In this document: piece by piece, positions 29,188-36,101 of the stretch | Position numbering within the stretch: position 1 is the first letter of the stretch | How the letters are laid out: every line of letters starts with the position of its first letter | IMG/VR virus record: IMGVR_UViG_3300027858_000009 | Location: 1-47,245 of that record | From: a virus | Direction: 5' to 3' (one strand) | Length of the DNA stretch: 47,245 nucleotides | Translations under genes and position numbers: made by a program | The notes under the pieces: generated by a model | What the model was told of the DNA's origin: nothing | The model's input: only the letters and a program-made list of their open reading frames with translations | The model's database searches: none

Positions 29188-29257
29188 GCGCATATCGCCC
29201 TGGGGCGGCGGCGGATTCTAATCTCGCTATTCGGGGGTTCGAGTCCCCCTATGCGCT
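29188..29257 (+). tRNA. Atypical tRNA; best fold has anticodon CTA (amber suppressor)
   Basis: 70 bases to the discriminator. Acceptor GCGCATA/TATGCGC and T arm GGGGG-TTCGAGT-CCCCC are perfect. The D arm is short (GCC-CTGGGGC-GGC). The anticodon stem GCGGA/CTCGC has three Watson-Crick pairs, one G-T and an A-C mismatch next to the loop TTCTAAT, giving CTA, which would read TAG. Shifting one base gives TCT (Arg) but with two internal mismatches. CAC, not CCA, follows. Confidence 0.6.
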
Positions 29258-29262
29258 CACTG

Positions 29263-29339
29263 GCCACCATAGCTCAGTCGGTCAGAGCGCATCCTTGGTA
29301 AGGATGAGGTCCCCGATTCGATTTCGGGTGGTGGCTCCA
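29263..29339 (+). tRNA. tRNA-Thr (GGT)
   Basis: 77 bases including CCA. Acceptor GCCACCA/TGGTGGC is perfect, anticodon stem CATCC/GGATG, loop TTGGTAA giving GGT, T arm CCCGA/TCGGG. All stems pair fully. Confidence 0.95.
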
Positions 29340-29364
29340 AAAACAAATTAAAGGAGATTTAATA

Positions 29365-29661
29365 ATGGAAGAAAATGTGGAAAAGGTAGATACAGTAAGA
29401 AGTGAAGTAAAAGAAGTAATGGAATCTACAGCTAGTAGAGAGATTTCTCCAGAAGAACAACAGGTTGTGGATGAACAGGACAGGCAAAAACGGGTTGATG
29501 CTTGTAGATCAGTAATTCAAAAAATATTACAAGAAAATAAATGTGATTTAGATGTTACGGTAATTTTGAAGGCCGGTCAGGTTATTCCTAGAATAGGAAT
29601 TGTACCTTTGGAGGTATTACAAGCCCAACAAGGGCCAGCTCCTCAAAATTCACCAATGTAA
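29365..29661 (+). CDS. Hypothetical protein between tRNAs
   Basis: 98 residues. An acidic helical N-terminal half (REISPEEQQVVDEQDRQKRV) followed by a small beta region (CDLDVTVILKAGQVIPRIGI) and a Pro/Gln tail. AAGGAG is upstream. The stop TAA at 29659-29661 abuts the next tRNA. Family not recognised. Confidence 0.6.
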   Translation: MEENVEKVDTVRSEVKEVMESTASREISPEEQQVVDEQDRQKRVDACRSVIQKILQENKCDLDVTVILKAGQVIPRIGIVPLEVLQAQQGPAPQNSPM

Positions 29662-29736
29662 GCGGGTGTAGCTCAATTGGTAGAGCGGTGGCCTTCCAAG
29701 CCATTGACCGGGGTTCGATCCCCCGTATCCGCTCCA
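29662..29736 (+). tRNA. tRNA-Gly (TCC)
   Basis: 75 bases including CCA. Acceptor GCGGGTG/TATCCGC with G-T pairs, D stem GCTC/GAGC, anticodon stem GTGGC/GCCAT with loop CTTCCAA giving TCC, T arm CGGGG/CCCCG. Better formed than the other Gly-TCC gene at 28332. Confidence 0.93.
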
Positions 29737-29739
29737 TAC

Positions 29740-29814
29740 TGGGAGGTAGTTCAGTGGCAGAACGCCTGGCTCTGAACCAGGAAGTCGGAGGTTCGACCCC
29801 TCCTCTCCCAGCCA
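29740..29814 (+). tRNA. tRNA-Gln (CTG)
   Basis: 75 bases including CCA. Acceptor TGGGAGG/TCTCCCA with one G-T pair and discriminator G, as usual for Gln. Anticodon stem CCTGG/CCAGG with loop CTCTGAA gives CTG, reading CAG. Confidence 0.93.
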
Positions 29815-29835
29815 AATAGTTGAAGGAGTAGAACA

Positions 29836-30198
29836 ATGGTTAAATGGATATCGCTGGGGTTAACAATCTTGGTTGTAGTTGTTGGCGCCATTTGGTCCTT
29901 TGAGAATAGATATCATAAAATAGCTGCTGCTGAAGAAATGAACAAAATCACTGTTGAAAAGATAGTGTTAGCTAAAGCAGATGTGTCAAAAGAAGTATTA
30001 GGCACGTTTCAAGCTGTACAGCAATCATTTAAATCGATGCAAAAGTCTAATGATGTCAATCTTTTAGATTCTCTTCGTGACCGCAAATACTTGTTAGAAC
30101 AACAACTATCAACAGATCCGACTAATAAGTTACTACAAGAAAAGGTGTTGATATTAGATAGACAAATTAAGAGGTTAGAGATTAAGCTGTGTGAGTAG
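29836..30198 (+). CDS. Spanin-like membrane/coiled-coil protein
   Basis: 120 residues. A single N-terminal span (ISLGLTILVVVVGAIWSF, 5-22) with a short cytosolic start, then an exported-looking helical coiled coil to the C-terminus (NKLLQEKVLILDRQIKRLEI). This is the architecture of inner-membrane spanins. No outer-membrane partner lipoprotein is adjacent, so the role is unproven. AAGGAG is upstream. Confidence 0.5.
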   Translation: MVKWISLGLTILVVVVGAIWSFENRYHKIAAAEEMNKITVEKIVLAKADVSKEVLGTFQAVQQSFKSMQKSNDVNLLDSLRDRKYLLEQQLSTDPTNKLLQEKVLILDRQIKRLEIKLCE

Positions 30199-30206
30199 AT
30201 TATATT

Positions 30207-30419
30207 ATGATGGATGTAGATCAATATATATTATTATTTATACAAACTAAGACGGAAGAGATAAAAAAGTTTAAAATATATATCCAAACCTCTGACTATC
30301 TTAATAAAGAAATTTCACAAAGTGAGTGGGAAACCTTGTATTTAAATTGGGCACTTACGCAGGATGAGTGTATTGGAAAATCCGGTAAAATGCCCAAAAT
30401 ATATTTGAATGAAGATTAA
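30207..30419 (+). CDS. Small hypothetical protein
   Basis: 70 residues, helical start (YILLFIQTKTEEIKKFKIYI) and a Trp-containing middle. The ribosome binding site is poor; it starts nine bases after the previous stop, so coupling is likely. Function unknown. Confidence 0.5.
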   Translation: MMDVDQYILLFIQTKTEEIKKFKIYIQTSDYLNKEISQSEWETLYLNWALTQDECIGKSGKMPKIYLNED

Positions 30420-30434
30420 TTAAAGGAGACGGTT

Positions 30435-30725
30435 ATGGCAAGACGAGGATGGCATATGAAAGAAGAAGAGTTTTTAATTAAAAACTACGCTATTCTAACT
30501 ATAAAAGAATTAAAGAATGGGTTGGAAGAATTAGCAAACAAAAATAGACGTGCAGATCTTCCACCGATTGTTAGAACACCGGACTCTATCAATGCTAAGA
30601 TTAAAAGACTTAAAGCCGAGGACAAGATTGAAGGACAAAAAGACGAGTTAACTGTACAAAGATCCTTAATACAACGGCGGAGAGATAATGACCAAAAACC
30701 AAGGGAATCTATGCAAAAATTGTAA
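30435..30725 (+). CDS. Myb/SANT-like helix-turn-helix DNA-binding protein
   Basis: 96 residues. WHMKEEEFLIKNYAILTIKE, then a spacer with RTPDSINAKIKRLKAEDKI: the Trp, acidic first helix and the Arg-Thr-x-x-(A/S)-I-x-x-K-x-x-x-L recognition helix of phage SANT-like HTH proteins. GGAG is upstream. Probably binds DNA near the replication or regulatory region; target unknown. Confidence 0.65.
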   Translation: MARRGWHMKEEEFLIKNYAILTIKELKNGLEELANKNRRADLPPIVRTPDSINAKIKRLKAEDKIEGQKDELTVQRSLIQRRRDNDQKPRESMQKL

Positions 30726-30945
30726 ATATAGATTTAGAAGAGTTTTCATACCGATGCGTTCTGAAAAATATGAAGATGACGAAGGTAATGTAGTGATTAC
30801 GAATGGAGAAAATATAATTATTTCAAACCAATGCTTGATAGTAGATATAGATATAGATGGGGAATCTACTGTGGATTGTTCTCACTTCACACCAAGAACT
30901 GAGAATGATAAATACGACTTCCCTCTTTTAAAACATTTAAAATAA
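30688..30945 (+). CDS. Cys-containing phage protein
   Basis: 85 residues. CKNCKYRFRRVFIPM at the N-terminus, two further Cys (NQCLIV; VDCSHF), and a central acidic loop. Probably a single zinc site built from the four Cys and His. Overlaps the SANT-like gene by 38 bases. Function unknown. Confidence 0.6.
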   Translation: MTKNQGNLCKNCKYRFRRVFIPMRSEKYEDDEGNVVITNGENIIISNQCLIVDIDIDGESTVDCSHFTPRTENDKYDFPLLKHLK

Positions 30946-30961
30946 AAGGATAGATAGAATT

Positions 30962-31471
30962 ATGGTTGAGTTTCGTACTAATCAAAAATTATTATCTGTA
31001 ACAAAGAAAAATGAAAAGGAAAAATCTTATAGCGGTAATAATTACGAATACCGCATGCCTAAGTGGGTTATGAAAAGTGAAACATATTTACAAGCCTTTA
31101 AAGGACCTAAAACCGTCTACGATTATTTATGGATGAATATAATCAGGTCCCCCAGATCCAATGACAATTATAATGTGTATGAAGATTATTATTGTAGAGG
31201 GCAGCTTGCTTGTTCGCCGAATATTAAAACTATTGCAAAAAATTGCAGTATTTCTGAAAGTAGTGTTAAACGATATTTAAACCATTTGAAAGAACATCGA
31301 CTCATACAAGTATTCACCGTACCTTCCAAGTATATGCCTAAATCATCCAATGACAATAAATACAATGATATCAAAAACATATATGTTTTAGGGTTCATTA
31401 CTTATGATAAAATAGAAGGTAAAGACAAGGAAATAACTTTTTTAGAGGATTCAGCTCGTAAAGAACAATAG
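30962..31471 (+). CDS. Winged-helix protein, possible replication initiator
   Basis: 169 residues. The core YCRGQLACSPNIKTIAKNCS, SISESSVKRYLNHLKEHRLI and a wing IQVFTVPSKY form a winged HTH of the type found in phage and plasmid replication initiators. KSETYLQAFKGPKTVYDYLW is the helical part in front. Its last base abuts three GC-rich palindromic repeats, which may be its binding sites. Stop is TAG; AAGGAT is upstream. Confidence 0.6.
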   Translation: MVEFRTNQKLLSVTKKNEKEKSYSGNNYEYRMPKWVMKSETYLQAFKGPKTVYDYLWMNIIRSPRSNDNYNVYEDYYCRGQLACSPNIKTIAKNCSISESSVKRYLNHLKEHRLIQVFTVPSKYMPKSSNDNKYNDIKNIYVLGFITYDKIEGKDKEITFLEDSARKEQ

Positions 31472-31535
31472 CCGGGCCAAATATGGCCTGGGGGCCGGGC
31501 CGAATATGGCCCCGCTAGCCGGGCCGAATATGGCC
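31471..31535. repeat. Three GC-rich palindromic iterons
   Basis: GCCGGGCC(G/A)AATATGGCC occurs at 31471-31488, 31494-31511 and 31518-31535, start distances 23 and 24. Each contains an interrupted palindrome GGCC...GGCC. The local GC is far above the surroundings. No T tract follows, so these are not standard terminators; binding sites or an origin are more likely. Confidence 0.75.
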
Positions 31536-31638
31536 CTATAATAAGTGTAAGTTAAATAAGTACAAAGAATAAGTGTGTGCTTCGCACAAAAAACGTCCTG
31601 TTACAAAGAATTTTCTTGTTGTAGGAAAACTAACAGTA

Positions 31639-31669
31639 TCTAGCAAAGTTGAAATTGTGTTCTATAATA
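31639..31669 (+). promoter_or_regulatory. Phage promoter copy P6
   Basis: TCTAGCAAA at 31639-31647 and TTCTATAATA at 31660-31669. It lies 37 bases before the clpP start and about 100 bases after the iterons. Confidence 0.87.
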
Positions 31670-31706
31670 AATATAATAAATTTTTAGAATTACGGAGGAA
31701 TTATTT

Positions 31707-32288
31707 ATGAGCGTGCCTTATGTGATTGAAGGATCGGAAAACAACGAAAGAGTGTATGATTTATATTCAAGACTTTTGAAAGACCGTGTGATTTTTATTG
31801 GTAAAGAATTTACAGAAGATTTAGCTAATTCAGTAGTAGCTCAGTTATTGTTTTTAGAAGCGGATAATCCCGAGAAGGATATTATAATTTATATTAATAG
31901 TCCTGGCGGATTCCTGTCTGCTCAGACAGCTATTTTTGATACTATGAATTATGTGAAACCGGATATAAGCACTGTTTGTATTGGACAAGCTGCGAGTGCT
32001 GCTGCGTTTACCTTAGCAGCTGGTACGAAGGGGAAAAGAAGTGCATTGAAGAATGCTAGAATTATGTTTCATCAGGTGTCAGGTGGTGCCTCAGGCCATA
32101 TAGATGATATGAGAATACATATGAAGGAAACAGAGTTTTTAAATGAGAGAATGATTGCTGAAGTGGCTAGAATTACTAAAAAAACAATTAAAAGAATTAA
32201 ACAAGATTTAAGCAGGGATTATTTTATGGGTGCGGAAGAAGCTAAAAAATACGGAATCATCGATGAAGTTTTGTATATGAGAAGTTAA
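31707..32288 (+). CDS. clpP: ClpP-type serine protease
   Basis: 193 residues, the length of mature cellular ClpP. Catalytic triad: Ser97 in GQAASAAAFTLAAG, His122 in ARIMFHQ, Asp171 in LSRDYFM; INSPGG (63-68) gives the oxyanion strand and the C-terminus EAKKYGIIDEVL is typical. Such subunits form two stacked heptamer rings and degrade unfolded substrates fed by a Clp ATPase; none is encoded here. GGAGG is upstream. Operon partner of a coiled-coil protein and an actin-like ATPase. In other phages ClpP-fold proteases mature the prohead, but a separate candidate exists at 42595. Confidence 0.9.
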   Translation: MSVPYVIEGSENNERVYDLYSRLLKDRVIFIGKEFTEDLANSVVAQLLFLEADNPEKDIIIYINSPGGFLSAQTAIFDTMNYVKPDISTVCIGQAASAAAFTLAAGTKGKRSALKNARIMFHQVSGGASGHIDDMRIHMKETEFLNERMIAEVARITKKTIKRIKQDLSRDYFMGAEEAKKYGIIDEVLYMRS

Positions 32289-32289
32289 T

Positions 32290-32892
32290 ATGTCAAGGAT
32301 CAGGTATAACAAAGAAAAATCATCTAGCAAACAGTTGGGTGGCGGTGGTCCGCGAGACAGGCAAGCGGCTTTGAAATTACAGCAACAAAGAGAGTTAATT
32401 AAGCGTGAGGCTTTAGTAGAAGCGTCAAAACAACCGGAAATTGATCTTTCTCAGTATTTACCTTTTGATGAGGTTAGAACAAAAATAGCGGACGCAGTGG
32501 CGTCTACAGTAGTGTCAGAGCGTAAAAAATTTGAAAGTAGTTTGAAAAGTTTGGAAGACCGGTTACAAGAAAAAGATGTGGTTATTTCTAAACTAAGGTA
32601 TGAGCTTGACACAGAATCATCGAAGCGTTTAGAAGGATTAAAATTTAAGTTGGATAAATTATATGACAGAATATCTGATGGGTCTATACAACATTTAGTG
32701 GGCAGTAAGATGGGACGTCCAGCATTAGAAAATAATATATTTATAGATCCGATTGAGAAAGATGTAGACCCAAAATTAGATGCACATATAGATATAAAAG
32801 AAGATGCAACTTCAGAAGAAGTATCGGATCGTGATATAAATACAGATTTAGTTAAATTGCGAAATTTACTAAAATGCAAGGAGGAATTATGA
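32290..32892 (+). CDS. Coiled-coil protein of the ClpP/actin operon
   Basis: 200 residues. Basic Gly-rich N-terminus (KSSSKQLGGGGPRDRQ), a central coiled coil (FESSLKSLEDRLQEKDVVIS and on) and an acidic C-terminus. It starts two bases after the clpP stop and overlaps the actin-like gene by four bases. Its place suggests an adaptor or partner of one of the two enzymes. Family not recognised. Confidence 0.6.
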   Translation: MSRIRYNKEKSSSKQLGGGGPRDRQAALKLQQQRELIKREALVEASKQPEIDLSQYLPFDEVRTKIADAVASTVVSERKKFESSLKSLEDRLQEKDVVISKLRYELDTESSKRLEGLKFKLDKLYDRISDGSIQHLVGSKMGRPALENNIFIDPIEKDVDPKLDAHIDIKEDATSEEVSDRDINTDLVKLRNLLKCKEEL

Positions 32893-33887
32893 TGGGTATT
32901 AAAGGGGCTGGGTTAGATATAGGAACTAATATGTTGGTTTCAGCTATTATGAATGAGGAAGGTAATCCGGTATATAAAAGACAGAGAGATGCTTTTTTCA
33001 AACTGGTTCCTAAATCAGAAGTTAATCGTAAAAGTATTCAGATGTCTTTAGAAGGACGTAAGGCAAATTTTATTATAGATGGCGATGCTTTTATTGTGGT
33101 AGGTGAAGATGCGTTGCATATGGCTAATGAAAGAAATTTGGAAGCTAGGCGCCCAATGAAACGTGGGGTATTATCCCCCAAAGAAAAAACTTCTTTACCT
33201 ATGATTAAGTTGATTATAAAAAGTTTAATAGGCCAAGGGACTGGCGATGATAAATTAATTTTTTCTATACCAGCAGAACCCATTGATGGTGACTTCGATA
33301 TTTTTTATCATACAGAAATGATGAAAGCTTATTTGAAAGAAATGGGGTTTAATGCTGAACCTTTAAATGAGGGATTTGCTATTGCTTTTTCAGAATTATT
33401 GGATGATAATTTAACAGGTATGTGTTTGTCTTTCGGTGCTGGCATGGTCAACGTAGTGGTTTGTTATGAGGGAGACCCGATAGTTCAATTCTCTCTTACT
33501 AAGGGCGGTGATTGGATAGACAGTTCTGTTGGCAAAGCTTTAGATTTAAGTGCATCATTAGTGCAAATTGAAAAGGAAGAATCTAAAGTAAATTTGTTAA
33601 AGCCCAAAGGACAAATTCAAGAAGCTATTGTAGTTTATTATAATGTTTTAATGAATTATGCTCTTGATAATATTGTTTATGAGTTAGAAAGGTTTAAGCT
33701 TCCATCCTTTAGGGAGCCTATCCCTATTGTGGTCTCAGGAGGTTTAGCTTTAGCCACTAATTTTGTGGATAGGTTTAAAATAGAAGTAGGGAATAAAAAG
33801 TTTCCTTTTGAAATAAAAACAATTCGTAGAGCTAAAGACCCAATGACTTGTGTGGCTCATGGATGTTTGATGGCTGCTATTTTATAA
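32889..33887 (+). CDS. Actin/ParM/Hsp70-superfamily ATPase
   Basis: 332 residues from ATG 32889 (GGAGG upstream; the earlier ATG at 32874 overlaps that site). Phosphate-1 loop GAGLDIGTN (6-14), connect-1 NEGFAIAF (about 160-167), phosphate-2 CLSFGAGMVNVVV with GGDWID, and adenosine loop VVSGGLAL (about 282-289) are the full nucleotide-binding set of the actin fold. It is nearest to the ParM/MreB/plasmid-segregation type by size. It could form filaments that position phage DNA, capsids or the nucleoid. Third gene of an operon with ClpP. Confidence 0.8.
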   Translation: MMGIKGAGLDIGTNMLVSAIMNEEGNPVYKRQRDAFFKLVPKSEVNRKSIQMSLEGRKANFIIDGDAFIVVGEDALHMANERNLEARRPMKRGVLSPKEKTSLPMIKLIIKSLIGQGTGDDKLIFSIPAEPIDGDFDIFYHTEMMKAYLKEMGFNAEPLNEGFAIAFSELLDDNLTGMCLSFGAGMVNVVVCYEGDPIVQFSLTKGGDWIDSSVGKALDLSASLVQIEKEESKVNLLKPKGQIQEAIVVYYNVLMNYALDNIVYELERFKLPSFREPIPIVVSGGLALATNFVDRFKIEVGNKKFPFEIKTIRRAKDPMTCVAHGCLMAAIL

Positions 33888-33893
33888 CAATTG

Positions 33894-33924
33894 TCTAGCA
33901 AATTTAGTAAAATATTCTATAATA
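33894..33924 (+). promoter_or_regulatory. Phage promoter copy P7
   Basis: TCTAGCAAA at 33894-33902 and TTCTATAATA at 33915-33924, just behind the actin-like gene. The leader below it carries the perfect palindrome CGCCTTATAAGGCG (33933-33946), a probable mRNA hairpin ahead of the cold-shock gene. Confidence 0.87.
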
Positions 33925-33979
33925 TAGGTAGGCGCCTTATAAGGCGTTGTAATTTAATTAAGAGGAGGTTTTAAGTATT

Positions 33980-34195
33980 ATGGAAGAGAGAGTAAATGGA
34001 ACGGTGAAGTGGTTTAATGCGGAACGTGGATATGGATTTGTGCTGGAAGATGGAGACGAGTCGAATGAATATTTCGTTCACTATTCCTACGTACAGATGG
34101 AAGGGTATAAAACTTTACGGGCAGGTCAAAAAGTTACATTTATGTTGATAGAAACCGATAAAGGTGTGCAAGCTCAAGAAGTAATGCCTGAATAA
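33980..34195 (+). CDS. Cold-shock domain protein
   Basis: 71 residues, the usual CspA length. KWFNAERGYGFV (10-21, RNP1) and YFVHYS (31-36, RNP2) identify a CspA-type OB fold. Binds single-stranded RNA/DNA and melts RNA structure, possibly aiding translation or antitermination. GAGGAGG is upstream; directly behind promoter P7. Confidence 0.92.
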   Translation: MEERVNGTVKWFNAERGYGFVLEDGDESNEYFVHYSYVQMEGYKTLRAGQKVTFMLIETDKGVQAQEVMPE

Positions 34196-34208
34196 AAGGA
34201 GATTGTTA

Positions 34209-34667
34209 ATGCTTTTGGCAGAGGTTATTAGGGAAAAGGATTATATAAAAAAATCTATATGCGGTATTGAAGACTATATAAAAAGTCTTATGACCGTTCA
34301 AGATAAAACGGAATTTAAAACAAATAAAACCTTAATTGAAGGTAGATTGGAAGAATTAAAAGAGTTATACAAAAAGTATCAACAGTTTTCCGTTACTATT
34401 GAGAGGGCAAAGGCGAGAGCCTCAATTAAGGTCAACGATACTACATTAAGTTTATTAGATGCGGTTGCTATTAAAAATGCTATGAATTTTAAATTGTGGA
34501 ATTTTGAAGGTTTGTTAGCTTACGCATCGCTAAAAAATACAACAATGGTAGAAGTTTTGTGCATTGACTTGGATGTGTTATTTAAGGAAATGGAAAATAT
34601 TAAAATAGATATTAAAACTTTAGACTCTGAGATAGAATATGCATATTGGAATGTTGAGGTTTCATAA
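34209..34667 (+). CDS. DIP1984/septicolysin-like coiled-coil protein
   Basis: 152 residues from ATG 34209 (GGAG upstream; a TTG two codons earlier is less likely). LAEVIREKDYIKKSICGIED opening, a long helical hairpin, and ARASIKVNDTTLSLLDAVAI resemble the DIP1984-type family, in which an Asn-x-Thr-Thr-Leu segment follows two helices. Function of the family is unclear. The stop overlaps the next ATG. Confidence 0.5.
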   Translation: MLLAEVIREKDYIKKSICGIEDYIKSLMTVQDKTEFKTNKTLIEGRLEELKELYKKYQQFSVTIERAKARASIKVNDTTLSLLDAVAIKNAMNFKLWNFEGLLAYASLKNTTMVEVLCIDLDVLFKEMENIKIDIKTLDSEIEYAYWNVEVS

Positions 34668-34918
34668 TGCTTTTTAAATATTGGATAGAATTTGATGAGG
34701 CCGGAGAAATAAAAACATTCAATAAATCTAAATATAAGTGTGGAACATCGTGCGAAGAGTATATAGTAAAATTAATACCGATAGATAGAAAACAAAAAGA
34801 GTTGTCAGAAAATACAGATAAAGTTGTTGAGTCAGCTAAACATATTGTTAAAGGCATTAAAAGATTGGATACGGAAGTGCATAAAGCTGTAAAAGACTTA
34901 AGGAGACTTAAGATATGA
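34667..34918 (+). CDS. Hypothetical protein
   Basis: 83 residues, a small N-terminal beta region with two Cys (KYKCGTSCEEY) and a helical C-terminus (ESAKHIVKGIKRLDTEVHKA). Overlaps both neighbours by a few bases (ATGA-type coupling). Function unknown. Confidence 0.55.
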   Translation: MLFKYWIEFDEAGEIKTFNKSKYKCGTSCEEYIVKLIPIDRKQKELSENTDKVVESAKHIVKGIKRLDTEVHKAVKDLRRLKI

Positions 34919-35577
34919 TTATAGGGGTGACAGGAAAAGCACGTAGTGGAAAAGATACTTTTGCAAAATATTTAACAGAGTGTTTGAAGGAAAGGCACCA
35001 AAGAAATTTTGAACATGTAGCATTTGCCAAACAGTTGAAAATGATGTGCCAAGAACATTTTGAACTATCCGATGAACAGTTATGGGGAGACAAAAAGGAA
35101 GAATGGACTAAATTTATAAGAATACCAAGAATAAATTTAGATGGGTATAAAGGCAGTGTTTTAGAACCGCTAGAGGATTATTGGACCCCACGAGAAATTA
35201 TGCAAGAACTAGGTGGTTTTTATAGACGTATAGACCATGATTTTTGGGTAAAAGCTCTTAACCTTCATTTGATAGGTAACGATATAAAAGATGCTATAAT
35301 TACAGATGTTAGACATATCAATGAGTGCGCGTATGTTAAAACTAATAAAGGTGTTTTGATTAAAATTTCTAGATCGGATGTTGCTGAAATTCATGGGATG
35401 GATCATGAGTCGGAAACTGCTCTTGATCATATGCCAGAAGATTATTTTGATATAGAAATAAATAACTCTGGAACTTTAGAGGATTTATATGCAGCGGCTG
35501 AGGATACATCAGACGCAATAATTATATTTGATAATATGATAAAAAATGGGAGGATTGTAGAGGATGGCCAAAAATAA
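34915..35577 (+). CDS. Deoxynucleoside monophosphate kinase
   Basis: 220 residues. P-loop GKARSGKDT at 7-15 directly after the first strand, HVAFAKQLKMM and a substrate-side segment YWTPREIMQELGG, then AIITDVRHINEC (Asp-x-Arg) fit the phage dNMP-kinase family (T4 gp1/T5 type). It phosphorylates dNMPs for DNA synthesis. AAGGAG is upstream; coupled at both ends. Confidence 0.8.
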   Translation: MIIGVTGKARSGKDTFAKYLTECLKERHQRNFEHVAFAKQLKMMCQEHFELSDEQLWGDKKEEWTKFIRIPRINLDGYKGSVLEPLEDYWTPREIMQELGGFYRRIDHDFWVKALNLHLIGNDIKDAIITDVRHINECAYVKTNKGVLIKISRSDVAEIHGMDHESETALDHMPEDYFDIEINNSGTLEDLYAAAEDTSDAIIIFDNMIKNGRIVEDGQK

Positions 35578-35833
35578 AGGATTGACTATTAATATTATGC
35601 CAGAGGAGATTGTCGGGTCAGAAATCGTAAAAAGCGGTGACTATAAGTATGCCAGTATAGGAATTAAAAGAGGCGATGATGAGTATATGAGAATTTCTTA
35701 TGAATGGAAAGGCGATGGGGTGCCTGAGTTCGTAATGGGGGTTATGAGTTGGATGCAATCCAATCAGGAAGAAGTTGATAAAGCTAAAGAATCTGGTGCT
35801 GAAGAGTATGCTGCGCTAAAAGAGAGGGCGTAA
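35564..35833 (+). CDS. Hypothetical protein
   Basis: 89 residues, beta-rich first part (YKYASIGIKRGDDEYMRISY) and helical acidic end. GAGG is upstream within the kinase gene, overlapping it by 14 bases. Function unknown. Confidence 0.6.
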   Translation: MAKNKGLTINIMPEEIVGSEIVKSGDYKYASIGIKRGDDEYMRISYEWKGDGVPEFVMGVMSWMQSNQEEVDKAKESGAEEYAALKERA

Positions 35834-35834
35834 T

Positions 35835-36068
35835 ATGGCATTGCCTGAGTCAGCGTTTCAAACACCATATTGGGTTAGAATAAAATATGAAGCTACTCTT
35901 GCAAGGGATGATAGGCGTAGGTTTGATAATATGAACTTGCAGTACGGTGGCCAGCCTAATCGCCATTGGCGAATAGAGCCGCAGTCTGGGTATAATGCTC
36001 AAAGTTCTAATATAAAACGTGATAGAGTAGATTTAAGTACAGATACCCCATACATACGTGCGCGTTAG
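35835..36068 (+). CDS. Small basic hypothetical protein
   Basis: 77 residues, Arg- and aromatic-rich (FQTPYWVRIKYEATL; RDDRRRFDNMNLQYGG), probably unstructured or nucleic-acid binding. The last ~24 bases and stop TAG are part of a terminator stem. The next gene is in frame 11 codons after the TAG, across the terminator. Function unknown. Confidence 0.55.
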   Translation: MALPESAFQTPYWVRIKYEATLARDDRRRFDNMNLQYGGQPNRHWRIEPQSGYNAQSSNIKRDRVDLSTDTPYIRAR

Positions 36069-36083
36069 TATTGGGGTTTTTTT
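36045..36083 (+). terminator. Rho-independent terminator overlapping a gene end
   Basis: ACCCCATAC (36045-36053) pairs with GTATTGGGGT (36068-36077), with one bulged base, followed by a run of seven T. The 5' arm lies in the last codons of the preceding gene. Confidence 0.8.
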
Positions 36084-36101
36084 ATTAAAAGGAGAATTAA
36101 T

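Noticed and set aside
29022-29836. Leftward frames over the tRNA cluster with GGLEPP/GGVEPPTSW-like strings
   Set aside because: These are antisense translations of tRNA genes, a common annotation artefact.
31575-31596. TGTGC-TTC-GCACA hairpin followed by A6 as a terminator of the rightward unit
   Set aside because: On the rightward transcript the stem is followed by A, not U; on the other strand no gene is present to terminate.
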